Assembly (NCBI GenBank): GCA_018857735.1 | Contig: JABMCL010002631.1 | Span: 486,001 to 550,000, forward strand | Direction: 5' to 3' | From: Alviniconcha marisindica | Lineage: Eukaryota; Mollusca; Gastropoda; Provannidae | Length of the DNA stretch: 64,000 nt | Shown: one piece after another, positions 13,922-23,771 of the stretch | Layout: every line of letters starts with the position of its first letter | Numbering within the stretch: the stretch's first letter is position 1 | Position numbers and translations under genes: made by a program | Notes under the pieces: model-generated | What the model saw: the letters and a program-made list of their open reading frames with translations, nothing else | The model's database searches: none | Told to the model about the DNA's origin: nothing

Positions 13922-15631
13922 GATATGCCTGCAAGCACCCACTATTAGTTTTCCACTGGACTGAGTGGCTACAGTCATTATTCCAGTCTTTCTGAAGTGT
14001 TTGCGTTTTCTTACCAGCTGTCTATTAAGCCTGCCCTTATCTAAAACTGAACATGGGATCTCTGATGCGCACAACTGTAGTTTTTATAGCACAAAAAGAC
14101 AGCCCCCCCCCCCCCCTCTTTTTCTTCTAATTTCAGCAGATGAAACAGCACACAGACTTCAATTCTTTTTTATTTGCTTTTGAAAAAAATAAAATCTGCA
14201 AAATTCAAATGACAGTTTAAAAAATATCCCTGCAGTTCAATGGTGGAATTAGCAGACTCCCATGCTTATGTTATGTAATGAGCAGAGGGTTGATTACACA
14301 ACACCTTTCAATTTAATTAGGTTCTTTTCCACTGGGAGTAGGAGTTGCCACAATCAATGTTATTCTTTTACTACCCTCAGGTATATGTCTTTTTCATACA
14401 GTGATCACCCTAGGCAGTTTTCTGAGCAGTATCACTTTTTTTGGCAGGCAACAAAACCTGCTCATGAAAACTGGTCAGCCATCTGTAACAGTCAGTCAAT
14501 TCTGGGGCAGTGTTCAGTAAGGCATGTTTGAGTATTTTACAGTTTTCTATAGTATAGATCACAGTCCCCTTCTTTAGATCATGCCACACACACACACACA
14601 CACACACAGTATTAGCAAAAGGCAAAGGGCAGTTGTTCTGAGGGAGGCACTGACTCACCCAGTGACTGAAGCTACAAAGGACATTAATTACAGTCACATG
14701 ATAGCCCTTGCTTTGCTCAAACTGAAAGTGAAACAGGAGCTGACAGCAAAGACAAGACAGGTTGCATTCTGTAAAGGATGATCTGCCTGTTTGCTTTCTA
14801 CCCTCACACACAGCACTACATAATTATGTATTGAAGTGTAACAACTGCTGGAATTACAACCCTTGAATGCATCTGTCAACATGATGTCAGTCTGCAAGGT
14901 CTGGGTTTGTGCCAGGCCAAACTCTTTGATCTCTCTCTCTCTTAAAAACAACTGGTCAGTCAAAATAACAGCTGCTGCTGGCATACATCTGACCAGCTGC
15001 TGAATATCTGTCCAGGATCTGCTGATTTTCACCAGTAAAATACAGAAAATTACTGGCTCATGCAAACCCTGCCATACCAGTAGCCTATAGGCCTTCAGGC
15101 TTCTCTTATCTAAGTATGGACACGGATCTTCACTATATACAACAACCCCAAGTTAATGCATGCTGCACAGAGGAAGGTAAGGTAAGCACTGTGACTGAGG
15201 AGTCTGCACTAGCGTTGAATCTGAAAAGCTGAAGAACTTTCAGACAGCTGGACATTGGTTACAACTCAAGAACTTGAAAATCTGCTCCCGTTATTTGTTC
15301 TGGCTCATATAAAAATAAAAATAAAAATAAAATAAAACCCCAGAAAACCAGGTATTCTCCATCAGAATAATTTGTGAAACTGTTGAAGGATCAGTCTGCC
15401 TATCACCATCCGATTGCAGGGCTCACTACAAAACCAAGCTAGATGTATTAAAGTTACCCCCCCCCCCCCCCCACCCCATTTGTGTTCTATTGTATTTAAT
15501 AAGTTGGCTGTGTAAGGGGGAAATACCTATTCCCCAGACCATGCAACCTCTAAGTCCACTTCAATCCCCCACCCTCCCCCAAACGGTTCAACTTATTATA
15601 AGCCTGTTGTCCCCCCCCCCCTTTTTTTTCC

Positions 15632-15687
<56 letters not shown>

Positions 15688-18600
15688 ACGGGCGGGCGTG
15701 CGTGGCTCCAGTCAAAACCAAGCAGTAACACCAACAGACACGCGCGGCGCGCACCCCCCCCCCCCCCCCCACCTTTACCAAACAATCACCCGGCGGCGGC
15801 AGCGGGTAAGCACCAAGTGCCAGGCATGAGTTGGGTACCAGGCATCAGAAAAGCGGGTAGCCTGAATGGATCTGGGTATTGATCGGTTTGCACACCCACC
15901 CCCTCCCATCTGCCTCTTACGTCTCGGCCCCGTGCCCCCTAATCAATGAAACATATGGCCCCCATTGTGCCCGGCATACACACTGCTTCTTCCCCATCTC
16001 CCTCCAATTAACCCTGTCCACTGCCGCCGCTGCCAGCCGGTTGGGGCTGGGGCTGAGAGTAACAAGCGGCATTGTGGGAGCCAGGGAGACGAAAGCCCCG
16101 AGCCCGGGCAGCAGTGGGGTTGTAGGGACTAACAATTAGAGCCCGCTATTGACTCAGCTTTGGCTGCAGGGGAGCGTGGAGGGGAGGGGGGTGGAGGAGG
16201 AGGGCGTTTGTTTGTTGACTGACTTCTGGTCCCTTGCCTGGAGAGAAAAAAGGCAAACCTGTTTCCACCTGCCACCTCTCACGGCACCGGTGATGAATTG
16301 GAATTACAAACCGTTATGAAGTGAAATCACATTAACTGCCCCCCTCCCCTCCCCCAATAAAAAGCCAAATGATCAGTAAAGGCACAACTTACTTTGGGTG
16401 TTTTTTGTTTAGTTTTTTCTTCTTTCTTTCTTTTCTCTCACCCTTTCACCATTGTTATAAAACATCAATCAAGATACATCTTATAAAACAAAAATAAAAA
16501 TTAACATCTGGTACCATCATTAACTACACCATGCGTAAATTATTTTTTTCACCTATGTATCATGTGCAAGTAAAAAAAAAAAATGTTTACCACAAAAATC
16601 AATGAAGTTTGATTTTGATTATTCCTCCACACAAGTGACCAGCCACCCACTTGTTTCTTTTTCCTTTTCTTCTTCTTGCACAAATTCATGCACAACACTA
16701 ATACATCACATTCAGTACCAGTCCCTCTTTGACTTCAGCCTCCTGGGCCCTACTGAGCGACGGCTGTCATCCACAAGGCACTTTCGCCTGGCTGTCCATG
16801 GGTCAAAAGCTCGATAGGGTGATGATTCCTTAATGCGTGAGTGGACAATCTACCCTACTACCCCCCTCTATGTCGGTGTGGCTATGAGCTGACTACCCAA
16901 CTCAGTGTGTCCGTGCATGAAAGAGGAGAGAGTTAGCTGTCATTTTAAGCCATGGATTCCAGAAAAGTCTTGTTTCAAAGAAAATTGCACAACACCACCA
17001 AACAAGTTCTGTGAGCCAAATAATAAACCCTTCCCACCCACCCCCCTCTCCCCTACCATTAATTTTAAACCTGAGTTCCGGTTACGAATACAAAAATGTA
17101 TCGCAGAGGGCGAAGTCACCTTTCTTGGTGTTGGGAGGCGAAAATGGAAATGACAAAAAAATAATATAAAAAAAGACAAAAAAATAAAAGAGAACTTACA
17201 AAGCACGGCACGATGACACGGGCAGGACCTTGCTCATCTTCCGACCTTGGCACTGTGCATTCCCCTCCAGACAACCCTCTCCCGCCGAGACTGATGCCCA
17301 ACAGACACACCTTTTTCTCTTCAGTAAGGTCGGCCGTGCGTTTCTGTGTGTGTGTGTGTGTGTGTGTGTTGCCCATGTCACAATCACGTGTCGCGCACTG
17401 CTATTCTTAGCGATGTTTCACGTCGATCTGGGCAGATCGGCAGTCTAGAGTCGCGGGCGGAACAGCAGCAGCAGCAGCTGTCATGTTCAAGCCTGTCTCG
17501 CCTCCTCACTCTTCTTCGTCGGTCTCTCTTCCACCGGACCATCACCACTGTGCCGTTTTCCCCTACCCAACTTTCCAGGCCGCCTCTTGGCAAAGTGTCC
17601 CCTCTGCCGGTCTGGCCGGTGTGACGAATTTTCAACCTGGCCATTTTGCTGGGAAGGTATAAAGTTGGTCATGAGTCAGCACACGCGCAGAGAGAGAGGG
17701 GGGTGAGGGGGGTTCAGGCGAACCAAGCGTTCTGTTTCAGCGTCAGCGCCGTACCGGCTCAACACACCTTGCATGTATACAACACAGGCGACACGATTTA
17801 GCGACGACGACGCGGGCGCTGTTCTTGGTACCCAAGTCCTCCTCGCCGATGCCAGCTAGCCACGCTATATAATACACTTTTGTCTTTCTGCCACAACAAG
17901 ACAAGCCTCACAGTCACTACCTCGCCCCAAGCCGATGGCGGCTGACGAGGGTGTATCACGTGCACTGTGCTGTGATTCGCGCCAGACGACGAAAGCTGTG
18001 GAGCTGCCGTGTTGCTTGCTCGTCGACTGTCAGACGCCGGCGGAGAGCGACAGGGGAGACAGGCAGACAGAGACACGGCCACAGGTGAAGTACGAGTGTC
18101 GTGGGCACGAGAAGCGGAGCGAGTGAAGTCAGCCGCGCCTGCGATCCCCAGCCTCTCCCGCACACCTGAATCCATTCTACCTTCCCAAGACCCCACCCCT
18201 CCCCTCGCGCGGCCCCTCCCCTCCAGCCGCGTGCTGCCAGTGCCGGGAGTCTGCCGGCGGCCTGTGTTGACAGGACGTCGCCTAGCAACAGCCAATGGCG
18301 CCGTGCCAACGAGTGCTGGTCGAGTGCCACGTGGTTCTGGGATTCGGCATCGGGAAATGTAGAGCCGCAGACATTCATAAACCTCGTTACATTTCACAAC
18401 TCATTAACAGGTGTAGACTGGACCCCCCTCCCCCCCTCCGCGCACACCTGAAATTAGCAGTCCACGTTTCAGTGTCTGCTATCATAGCAGAAAGCACCAT
18501 TTTTTGTTTTAACCTGAAGGAATTGATCCGCTGCGTGTGTTGCCCGTCACAGGTGTTCATGGTTCTTTACCCAACGTCTGTCTTAATCCATAATGCGGTT

Positions 18601-19196
18601 TCTGTCTACGTTACATGTAGCCAGCGAGGCTTGGAACCCACTCCCTTCTTCATAACACCCCCTGCGAAACGTCAAACAGCGGCATCATATGGTTTCTATA
18701 TGTGCCGACCGGCTTTCTCATCACGCTTGTGTCGGCACAAAGGTCTCTCACTATGTCCTGTAGTCAATGATTTTGTGACTAACACGTCTGTAAGACTGTA
18801 AGACGGCAGTATCTACCGTCAAGAAAGCAACGCTCACTTCCGCTACATCACTTCCTGTTCCAGATCAATACCACAGCGGGTGGTTCTCTGGTGTCCTGTT
18901 CGACGGTGTGATCAGCGGATGAACTGTCAATGCTTTCGTTGAAATAGATCGGGTCAGTCTCGGAGAGTCTGGGAGGCTGTCAGCTTCGTACTTCTCACAA
19001 TGTTCGTGTCTACGACCGATTCCTCACATCAAACCACACTCTTTGTGCGTGCGTGCGTGTGTGTGTGTGACACCAAACGACTCTTTTTTGCCTGGTTGCT
19101 TCAGACTGACACCAAAATTAAAACTATACTATAGTCTTCCCCTGAACATACACCCAAAACTAGGCGCATACATATAATTGTACATATGTGTGTGTA

Positions 19197-19228
<32 letters not shown>

Positions 19229-19398
19229 GAATAGGCGCTGAAATAGGAAGAAGGCACTGTCGGTCAAATTGTTGCACTCCAAACGGCCACTCTCGCTGTT
19301 GGGAGTGTGCATGCGTAATCCATCATCAGCGTGTTTAGAAGTGTGCATGCGTAATCCATCATCAGCGTGTTTGGGAGTGTGCATGCGTAATCCATCAT

Positions 19399-19467
<69 letters not shown>

Positions 19468-19637
19468 AGACAGTGGTTAGCTGCGAGTGTGTCTGTGTTT
19501 GTTGGGGTGGCTGCAAGTGAGAGCCAGAGAGAGAACGTGTTTGTGTGTGTGTGTGCGTGCGTGCGTGCGCGAGCGCGTCTTTACCAAACAAGGGTGGGGT
19601 GGCTGCGAGTGAACGTGTGTATGCGAGTGAGAGAAAA

Positions 19638-19676
<39 letters not shown>

Positions 19677-20355
19677 AGGGATGGCTGCGAGTGGCTGTGG
19701 TGGTGCGGGTGGGTGGGGGTGAGGGGTGAGAAAGAAGGGGGGCGGGGGGGAGAGAGAGCGATCTAGTTACAAGTCCACTCGGCGGGCAATTTACTGGCTT
19801 GCACGCCTGGTCAGCAAACTCAGAAGGAACGAAGGAACTCCACACACCTGCTGCTCGGCGAGAGCGCAACCACTGGAGTTGAAACACACCTGCTGCTCGG
19901 CGAGAGCGCCGCCAAGTTGAAGGAAGCAATCACAAAATCTCACTACAGCTGTTGCTGTGCTCTTCCCCCTGCCCGAATTAGTGCCTAACCTACCTAAACG
20001 TATAGTTGCTGATTTCAATAGCCCCTTATTATCTTATGCAGTCGCCTGTACGTAGACACCCCCACCCCCCCACCCCTCCCACCCAACAACAACAACAAAA
20101 GAATCCCTCAAAACACGTTAGGTTGCGTGCTCGAAATCGAACAAAATCCTTGGCTTTCGCCCTTTCTTTCTTCTTCTTCTTTAATTTTTATTTTAATCTA
20201 GCCTCATTTTTGGAAATCACTTACTCCCTCAAGACATACTGCTCCACCGTTTTCGTAATAAAGTCCCCTGTTCACAGCAATTCTATTCCACTTTTTACTT
20301 GACACCGATACCCATTTTCCTCATCGGAAGCGCACACGTGGGCGTGCATGCGTGG

Positions 20356-20443
<88 letters not shown>

Positions 20444-21056
20444 TACCGTTTCTGCATTTGAGCACTATTTTTAACCTCCATACTGTATTGAATTATCAAA
20501 TGTTTTATTGAAATAATTATTCAATATTTTACGCGAATGACAAGCGAGAAGGCAAATTTCTCTATGCAGAAATAAGTTATTGTTAACACATGTGTTGGCT
20601 GAACATGCTAAACTGGACGAGGATGGTGGGGGGGGTTTCAGGGGGGGGGGACAGTGCATAAAATTATTTATTAAAGTTATGAGAATAAAATCTCTATGCA
20701 AATTTGACCCAGAATCATGTGGATTTCTTTTCTTTCTTTGAAAATATATATTGGGAGGGGGGGTGGGGGAGGGGGGGGGGAATGAAAATCATTTATTACT
20801 AATATTAGTGCATGCTACTGCAAAATAATTAAAATAGTCTGCAGCTATGCAACATGTACACTTGCTCTTCTTACACTTTCTACAGACAAATACACTTTTT
20901 TAAAATTTTTAACTCATGCATTTCTGTACATGCAAGTAAAAGGACAGACAACAGAGCAAGTTCCACTAAACACTTTCTGATTGTGTACGTCACAATCTGC
21001 TACTAACCTAAGCTGGAACAGTGTCTGAATCGACAAGCACAAAACAAAAAACAAAC

Positions 21057-21117
<61 letters not shown>

Positions 21118-21357
21118 TGACCAGATGTCTTCGCCGGTTACATAGCATCAAACAAAGTGAGAAGAAAACAAAAGAAACGAAAAGATGAGAAGGGAAAAAA
21201 CCGCAACAACAACAACAAATGCCGAGTATCAGTGAAGTCGTACACGCAAGTTACAAGGCAAGAAGAAGAAAAAAGAAAAGAAAAAAACAACAACATCGAT
21301 CATCACCACACTCTCTCTCCTACCTTCAACGCTGTCCATGTCATCGTGATCGGCCAT
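130..21357 (-). CDS. HNRNPK-like: hnRNP K-like KH-domain RNA-binding protein, nine exons, 3' end beyond window
   Basis: A nuclear RNA- and ssDNA-binding protein of the hnRNP K/PCBP family, known for roles in splicing, translation and transcription. Coding exons in transcript order are 21324-21357, 13113-13231, 8973-9029, 5781-5824, 4296-4368, 3077-3187, 2333-2461, 975-1141 and 130-363. All have GT donors and AG acceptors, and the phases agree. About 323 residues are visible. They comprise an acidic N-terminus, a basic PPKRRR stretch (31-36), KH1 from residue 42 with GXXG loop GKGG (58-61), KH2 from about residue 117 with loop GRAG (135-138), a PYDPSYFDE segment like that following KH2 in vertebrate hnRNP K, and a Gly/Met/Arg-rich tail. 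The third KH domain is not seen and should lie left of base 130. The start was chosen because the first exon joins exon 2 in frame. PCBP proteins are the alternative, but the segment after KH2 favours hnRNP K. Confidence 0.92.
364..974. other. Intron 8 of the hnRNP K-like gene, CA-rich
   Basis: No coding potential. Bases 770-957 are a degenerate CA tract with a repeated short unit containing CACACATACACATTGTGA. Confidence 0.8.
975..1141 (-). CDS. HNRNPK-like: hnRNP K-like coding exon 8 (post-KH2 linker)
   Basis: A 167-nt exon encoding [18 protein letters not shown], then [20 protein letters not shown], and ending in [10 protein letters not shown]. The [13 protein letters not shown] string parallels the KGRAQPYDPNFYDE of vertebrate hnRNP K directly after KH2. 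The acceptor is TTGCAG and the donor GTGGGT. It ends in phase 2. Confidence 0.92.
1229..2320. repeat. Dispersed intronic duplication (1229-1301 and 2247-2318)
   Basis: Two segments of about 72 bp within intron 7 are clearly related. Both begin AAGG(C/T)GGCAAAAGT and share TCAGACAATCACTATAAC. The second copy ends about 15 bp from the donor of the KH2 exon. The sequence between them shows no gene. Confidence 0.75.
2333..2461 (-). CDS. HNRNPK-like: hnRNP K-like coding exon 7 (second half of KH2)
   Basis: A 129-nt phase-0 exon encoding [20 protein letters not shown], then [20 protein letters not shown] and [13 protein letters not shown] matches CCPHSTDRVV of vertebrate KH2. The acceptor is TTTCAG and the donor GTCAGT. 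A near-identical but truncated copy with its own acceptor lies 118 bp upstream in transcript direction (2501-2579). Only this copy keeps the downstream frame and completes the KH fold, so I take it as the constitutive exon. Confidence 0.93.
2501..2579 (-). pseudogene. Truncated duplicate of the KH2 exon with intact 3' splice site
   Basis: About 79 nt nearly identical to the 5' part of exon 7, including the polypyrimidine/TTTTCAG acceptor. It encodes [20 protein letters not shown], then VGISGRR. Similarity stops before the [10 protein letters not shown] helix. The gap to the exon 7 acceptor is only about 39 nt, too short for an ordinary intron. Using this acceptor would add 118 nt and shift the frame. 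It may be a relic of exon duplication or an alternative (poison) acceptor. Confidence 0.75.
2626..2890. repeat. Tandem duplication of about 138 bp in intron 6
   Basis: 2626-2740 and 2764-2885 are related over their length. Shared strings include TGTTGTGACTGACCTA and CCAAAAATCCAAA. With the exon duplicate and the 72-bp intronic pair, this makes three independent duplications around the KH2 exon. Confidence 0.8.
3077..3187 (-). CDS. HNRNPK-like: hnRNP K-like coding exon 6 (first half of KH2)
   Basis: An 111-nt phase-0 exon encoding [20 protein letters not shown], then [29 protein letters not shown] corresponds to vertebrate FDCELRLLIHQS, and GRAG is the KH2 GXXG loop. The acceptor follows a TTTCAG and the donor is GTAAGG at 3076. 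Confidence 0.94.
3188..4295. other. Intron 5 with CA-rich block
   Basis: No coding signal. 3865-3882 is (TA)n and 4048-4206 is a long degenerate CA block with CATGCCC/CATGTACG interruptions. Confidence 0.75.
4296..4368 (-). CDS. HNRNPK-like: hnRNP K-like coding exon 5 (end of KH1)
   Basis: A 73-nt exon that completes the Arg codon and encodes [18 protein letters not shown], then IPSLED. This is the last strand and C-terminal helix of KH1 and matches the vertebrate ILSISADIETIGEILKKI segment. Exons 4 and 5 together give exactly 39 codons. The donor is GTGAGT at 4295. Confidence 0.92.
4369..5780. other. Intron 4, AT-rich, nothing recognised
   Basis: A-rich and T-rich runs with stops in all frames. 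No repeat family or splice-bounded coding segment was recognised. Confidence 0.7.
5781..5824 (-). CDS. HNRNPK-like: hnRNP K-like coding exon 4 (KH1 beta2)
   Basis: A 44-nt exon encoding [15 protein letters not shown], matching the YNASVSVPDSSGPER segment of vertebrate hnRNP K. The acceptor is at 5826-5825 and the donor GTATGA at 5780. It ends in phase 2, leaving CG of an Arg codon. Confidence 0.92.
5825..8972. other. Intron 3, mostly unique AT-rich DNA
   Basis: No coding segment was found. 5837-5905 has short GGGTCAAGG-type repeats, and 7915-8130 is a degenerate GGACTG/TGGAC repeat. The rest looks unique. Confidence 0.7.
7915..8130. repeat. Degenerate GGAC(T/C)GTGGA repeat
   Basis: Short words GGACTG, GTGGAC and GGACCC recur many times, with five consecutive GGACT units near 8090-8110. 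This is a decayed simple repeat. Confidence 0.7.
8973..9029 (-). CDS. HNRNPK-like: hnRNP K-like coding exon 3 (KH1 GXXG loop)
   Basis: A 57-nt phase-0 exon encoding [19 protein letters not shown]. It contains the GXXG nucleic-acid-binding loop (GKGG) and the following helix of KH1. The acceptor is after 9030 and the donor is GTGAGT at 8972. It is too short to stand out as an open frame but is unmistakable by family match. Confidence 0.93.
9233..9680. repeat. About 55-bp minisatellite in intron 2
   Basis: About nine degenerate units are present. Each combines CATGACAG(G/A)TTGGAA with a CACAGGTGCAACA segment, at roughly 45-60 bp spacing. The array begins some 200 bp from exon 3 on its intron side. 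Confidence 0.88.
10080..10117 (+). repeat. Long poly-G tract
   Basis: A run of G broken only by a few T bases. The length is probably unstable and may be misassembled. Confidence 0.85.
10730..11470. repeat. Decayed tandem repeat with GACAG...TAACTGTTAAC words
   Basis: The words AACTGTTAAC, GACAG, GTGAGCACAGA and GGAGGAC recur every 50-70 bp, without a clean unit. It looks like an old minisatellite. A G-rich run sits at 11389-11419. Confidence 0.55.
11850..12420. repeat. About 190-bp intronic duplication
   Basis: Blocks at 11853-11910, 12050-12190 and 12243-12410 share CTCAACAA(C/T)CCTTCTGTGACA-type strings, then CTGCCAC-AACTGTCCCC and GTG-GAAG(C/T)TG. This is a two- to three-copy duplication inside intron 2. 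Confidence 0.75.
13113..13231 (-). CDS. HNRNPK-like: hnRNP K-like coding exon 2 (basic N-terminus, first strand of KH1)
   Basis: The acceptor AG is at 13233-13232 and the donor GTGAGC at 13112. It encodes [18 protein letters not shown], then [11 protein letters not shown] (a likely nuclear-localisation-type basic patch), then [10 protein letters not shown], the first beta strand of KH1. That ten-residue string also occurs in vertebrate hnRNP K. The exon ends exactly on a codon boundary (residue 51). Confidence 0.93.
13441..13492 (+). repeat. (TG)26 microsatellite in intron 1
   Basis: An uninterrupted TG run followed by degenerate TGCATG-rich DNA to about 13560. The open frames across it are artefacts. 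Confidence 0.98.
13852..13919 (+). repeat. (CA)34 microsatellite in intron 1
   Basis: An uninterrupted CA run of about 68 bp, in opposite orientation to the TG run 360 bp away. The two could pair in a transcript. Confidence 0.98.
15635..15685 (+). repeat. (TG)25 microsatellite next to C/T homopolymers
   Basis: A TG run preceded by C10 and T8 runs. A second C-run lies at 15755-15770 and another at 15458-15472. Confidence 0.95.
17200..18400. promoter_or_regulatory. CpG-rich zone inside intron 1, possible alternative promoter
   Basis: This stretch has far more CG dinucleotides than its surroundings and a TATATAA motif at about 17865 on the plus strand. It lies in the large first intron of the hnRNP K-like gene. 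Open frames here show no recognisable protein; one on the plus strand begins [12 protein letters not shown] at about 17936. It could be an alternative first-exon promoter or the start of a noncoding transcript. This is inferred from composition only. Confidence 0.3.
19200..19470 (+). repeat. (GA)n, three 44-bp tandem units and (TG)30
   Basis: A GA run at 19208-19229 comes first. Three units of about 44 bp (19306-19402) containing TGCATGCGTAATCCATCATC follow and run directly into a (TG)30 tract at 19403-19463. A second TG run lies at 19640-19670. Confidence 0.92.
19835..19918 (+). repeat. Two-copy direct repeat
   Basis: The string CACACCTGCTGCTCGGCGAG, followed by AGCGC, occurs at about 19842 and again at 19886. 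Confidence 0.9.
20357..20440 (+). repeat. (TG)42 microsatellite
   Basis: 84 bp of uninterrupted TG, the longest dinucleotide run in the window. It lies in the first intron near the gene start. Confidence 0.98.
21060..21116 (+). repeat. (CA)28 microsatellite
   Basis: A CA run 200 bp downstream (in transcript direction) of the first coding exon of the hnRNP K-like gene. Confidence 0.98.
21324..21357 (-). CDS. HNRNPK-like: hnRNP K-like coding exon 1 (start codon)
   Basis: A 34-nt coding segment starting with ATG at 21357 and ending at a GTAGGA donor (21323-21322). It encodes the acidic [11 protein letters not shown] plus one base of a Gly codon. That single base is completed by the acceptor of the exon at 13231, giving G-R-M-K-R-P-L in frame. 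A second ATG (MKRPLDDEE) in exon 2 could also start translation. The phase match and the CpG-rich upstream DNA favour this exon as the true start. Confidence 0.82.
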
Positions 21358-21640
21358 GTTGAGTCACGTGGGGGCGGAGCTAGGTCTGCGCGTTCAACGG
21401 GGAGGCAGAGAAAGCCAGGAAGCAGCGGTGCGTGACGAGGCGGACAGGCACCTCACCTTGCTCAAGACGGGGCCGGGAGGAGGAGGAGGAGGAGGAGGGG
21501 AGCGGGTTACGTCACGCGTCAGAGAGAGCGGGTGACCAAGGCAACTCGCACCTTCTGTCAGGCCGGGGAGGCGAGGCGGGCGACTCGAGATGCAGCAGCA
21601 GACAAGGCAGCGCCAACTAAAGGAAGCAAGAGAGAGAAAG
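21358..21640 (-). promoter_or_regulatory. Putative 5' UTR and promoter region of the hnRNP K-like gene
   Basis: The DNA just upstream of the start codon is rich in CpG and GC. It carries a CACGTG E-box (21365-21370) directly abutting a GGGGCGG GC-box (21371-21377), and a (GGA)n tract at 21476-21497. There is no TATA box near the ATG, as in a housekeeping-type promoter. The transcription start cannot be placed from sequence; it could lie anywhere up to about 21.9 kb. Confidence 0.45.
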
Positions 21641-21928
21641 AAGAAGAGGCATGTTAGTAACAAGATGTCGGCAACCGGCATGGCATAGCAACAGGAAAAC
21701 AGCACTGGTGTGTAGCACTAGCAGGGTGGGGTAGTAGCAGTAGCAGCGGGTGGGTGAGCGGGTGGGTGGACGGCGAGGCAGGGGAGGGGAAAGGGAGGGG
21801 AAGGGGAGGGGAAGGGAGGGCAGGCTGCAGGCACGTGACAAGAGCTGGGTTAGGATCAATACACATCAAGCTGCTGTTTTCTCTCTAGTTCCGCTATCAT
21901 GACTTTTCGTTTGTGCCCGTCAACTGTT

Positions 21929-22080
21929 TTCACCTGGGCAAAATCCGGTCCGGCGGAAGGACTACTAACAGAGCTCAGGAGCTGTGTGTGAAAGTCGAAG
22001 TCGAGGTGGCCATCCTGGGCTCCCCGTCCCAAATAGTCCTTATAGTCTGTGTGGACGCAAAGCAACATTAAACTTGGACC
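21929..22080 (+). mobile_element. SINE tail fragment (family A)
   Basis: Carries GAGCTCAGGAGCTGTGTG, the GTCGAGGTGGCCATCCTGGG block and the closing GTGTGGACGCAAAGCAACAT. The same module recurs at 29.2, 33.8, 57.9, 60.8-61.6 and 63.1-63.5 kb. Confidence 0.8.
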
Positions 22081-22649
22081 ACTAGCCACACGCCGTCTTG
22101 CTGGCTGGCGTGGAAAAATACAAGAGAACAGCAAAGGCGGCATTGTCACTTTTAACGAGGTGGAGTAGGCAGACACAACAAAAACGGGCTAAATCCAGAA
22201 CAGGATTGCAGTCACGATAACATACACCAGGTGTTACACCTTCCCACTAACAGGATTACAACCACAGATATGAGAGAAAAAAGAGAGTGAGTGTGTGTGG
22301 GGGGGGGAAGATTCCTAGACGGATGGATTAACACTGATCATTACACAGACACACATCTTGTTGAGAATCAGTCAGAAGAACAAAGCACAGCTTCTATTCT
22401 TTTTTGTAACTGGATAGGCAAGCCAAATGTCATATCATACCCAACTGTTTCAGAATCCATACCCTGCTGGCTGCGCTTTGCAAAGGTCAACAGTCAGACA
22501 TGCCAACTAATGAAATGATGATGTCATAATTAATAAAAAGCCGACCTCAGAGATCAAGTATCTGACTCATGCTACAAATACCAATCTAACACCACAAGCA
22601 GAACTGCGAAATAAAGAACTGGTCAGGTTCTTCCTCCGTAGCGGCTGCG

Positions 22650-22800
22650 GCAGCCGCTTTGGCCTAGCGGTAAGGCGTGCCGCGTTAGGCTGTTAAGCAG
22701 AAGGACCTCGGTTCGATGCCGCTTTGGCCCTCCTTTCTCTTCAAAAAGGTTGTGGTTTGTGGACATTGTCTTCAGACATGGGAACTGATTTGAAAGAAAA
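22650..22800 (+). mobile_element. tRNA-derived SINE head (family A)
   Basis: Has a box A-like TGGCCTAGCGGTAAGGCG and a box B-like GGTTCGATGCC at tRNA spacing, then the body string GTGGTTTGTGGACA found in other copies. It is not a genuine tRNA gene: the acceptor stem does not pair well and the same head recurs with the same body elsewhere. Confidence 0.8.
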
Positions 22801-22924
22801 ACTCTGAAATCTAGTGGGATCCGGGGACATCCCCCCCTCTCAAAAGATCAAAATCTACGCAATCTGAGGCGATCCTGAGGTCATTTTTATGGAAATAATT
22901 CAGCTTTTTCGTCCGCACCACCAC

Positions 22925-23050
22925 CGACTGGAATCACATTAGAGGCGACCAGGTGATAGCCCCACACCTCAAGACTTCAAAGGACTGGAATCACATTAGT
23001 GACGACGAGGTGATAGCCCCTACACCTCAAGACTTCAAACGACTGGTCGC
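22925..23050 (+). repeat. Two-copy tandem of about 62 bp
   Basis: GACTGGAATCACATTAG...GGTGATAGCCCC(T)ACACCTCAAGACTTCAAA occurs twice in a row, and a third GACTGG follows. Confidence 0.9.
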
Positions 23051-23771
23051 CACCCCAAGCATCATCTAACTCCCGTGCGCACTCCTCTTTCTTGCATCTA
23101 AACCGAAAGTTAGGTCCTGCGACGCATGAAATCAAGACCTCTAACTGCAAGATCACGAAACCAGACGCCGATGCATTTCAGGCTTCATTTCTTCACAAAC
23201 TTTCACTTCCAGCTCAACTGGTATTCTTCCTCCGTAAAGCGGCCTCTTTCACCATATTGAAGAGTATGTCCCTGTACAGTTTCGAGTGTCCCACCGGCTT
23301 TTCACGTCTCCGACCTACTCGACCAATCCGGCTACCGTTTACTGATACCCACTCCCTTTTATTGGTACAGCCGCAGTCGTCGAACATTTCGCCAGTTTAC
23401 AACTCGAACGACCGTCATGGTGAATCTTTCACTTTCAGAACTTTCGGAACATTCGTTCTTGTTTTTTCTTAGCCGAAACATGGCGCAGAAGCGGGATGGA
23501 ATGACTGTGTTCAGGCCTAACGCCTGCCCCTGAGAATAACAGCAGCGACTGTGTTCACAATTAAGCGATTAAGACGGGCACGCGCTCCGTATATTTCGCT
23601 GGCGGAACTAAAACCGGTGCTTCCTTTTTTCTTTTTTTTTTGTACCTATGATTGTTTTTATTTTTTCCTGCAGACATTTTTTTTCTTTCTCCTCCGCGGA
23701 ATCAGTTTCACTGCCGCGGAAATTTGTGTTTCCATGCCTGCTGTCTTTGTGACTATGTCCCTCACTTCCTC

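Noticed and set aside
13424..13995. Cys/Val- and His/Thr-repeat proteins
   Set aside because: These are translations of TG/CA microsatellites in an intron. The same applies to the frames at 750-1057, 3956-4265, 15588-15829, 19160-19671, 20272-20511 and 27779-28203.
17798..18397. 199-codon minus-strand frame and overlapping 140-, 117- and 168-codon frames
   Set aside because: GC-rich DNA lacks stop codons by composition. Several overlapping frames on both strands are open and none resembles a known protein.
22650..22725. Functional tRNA gene
   Set aside because: Box A and box B are present, but the acceptor stem is poor and the same head is joined to the same non-tRNA body at several loci, so it is a SINE.
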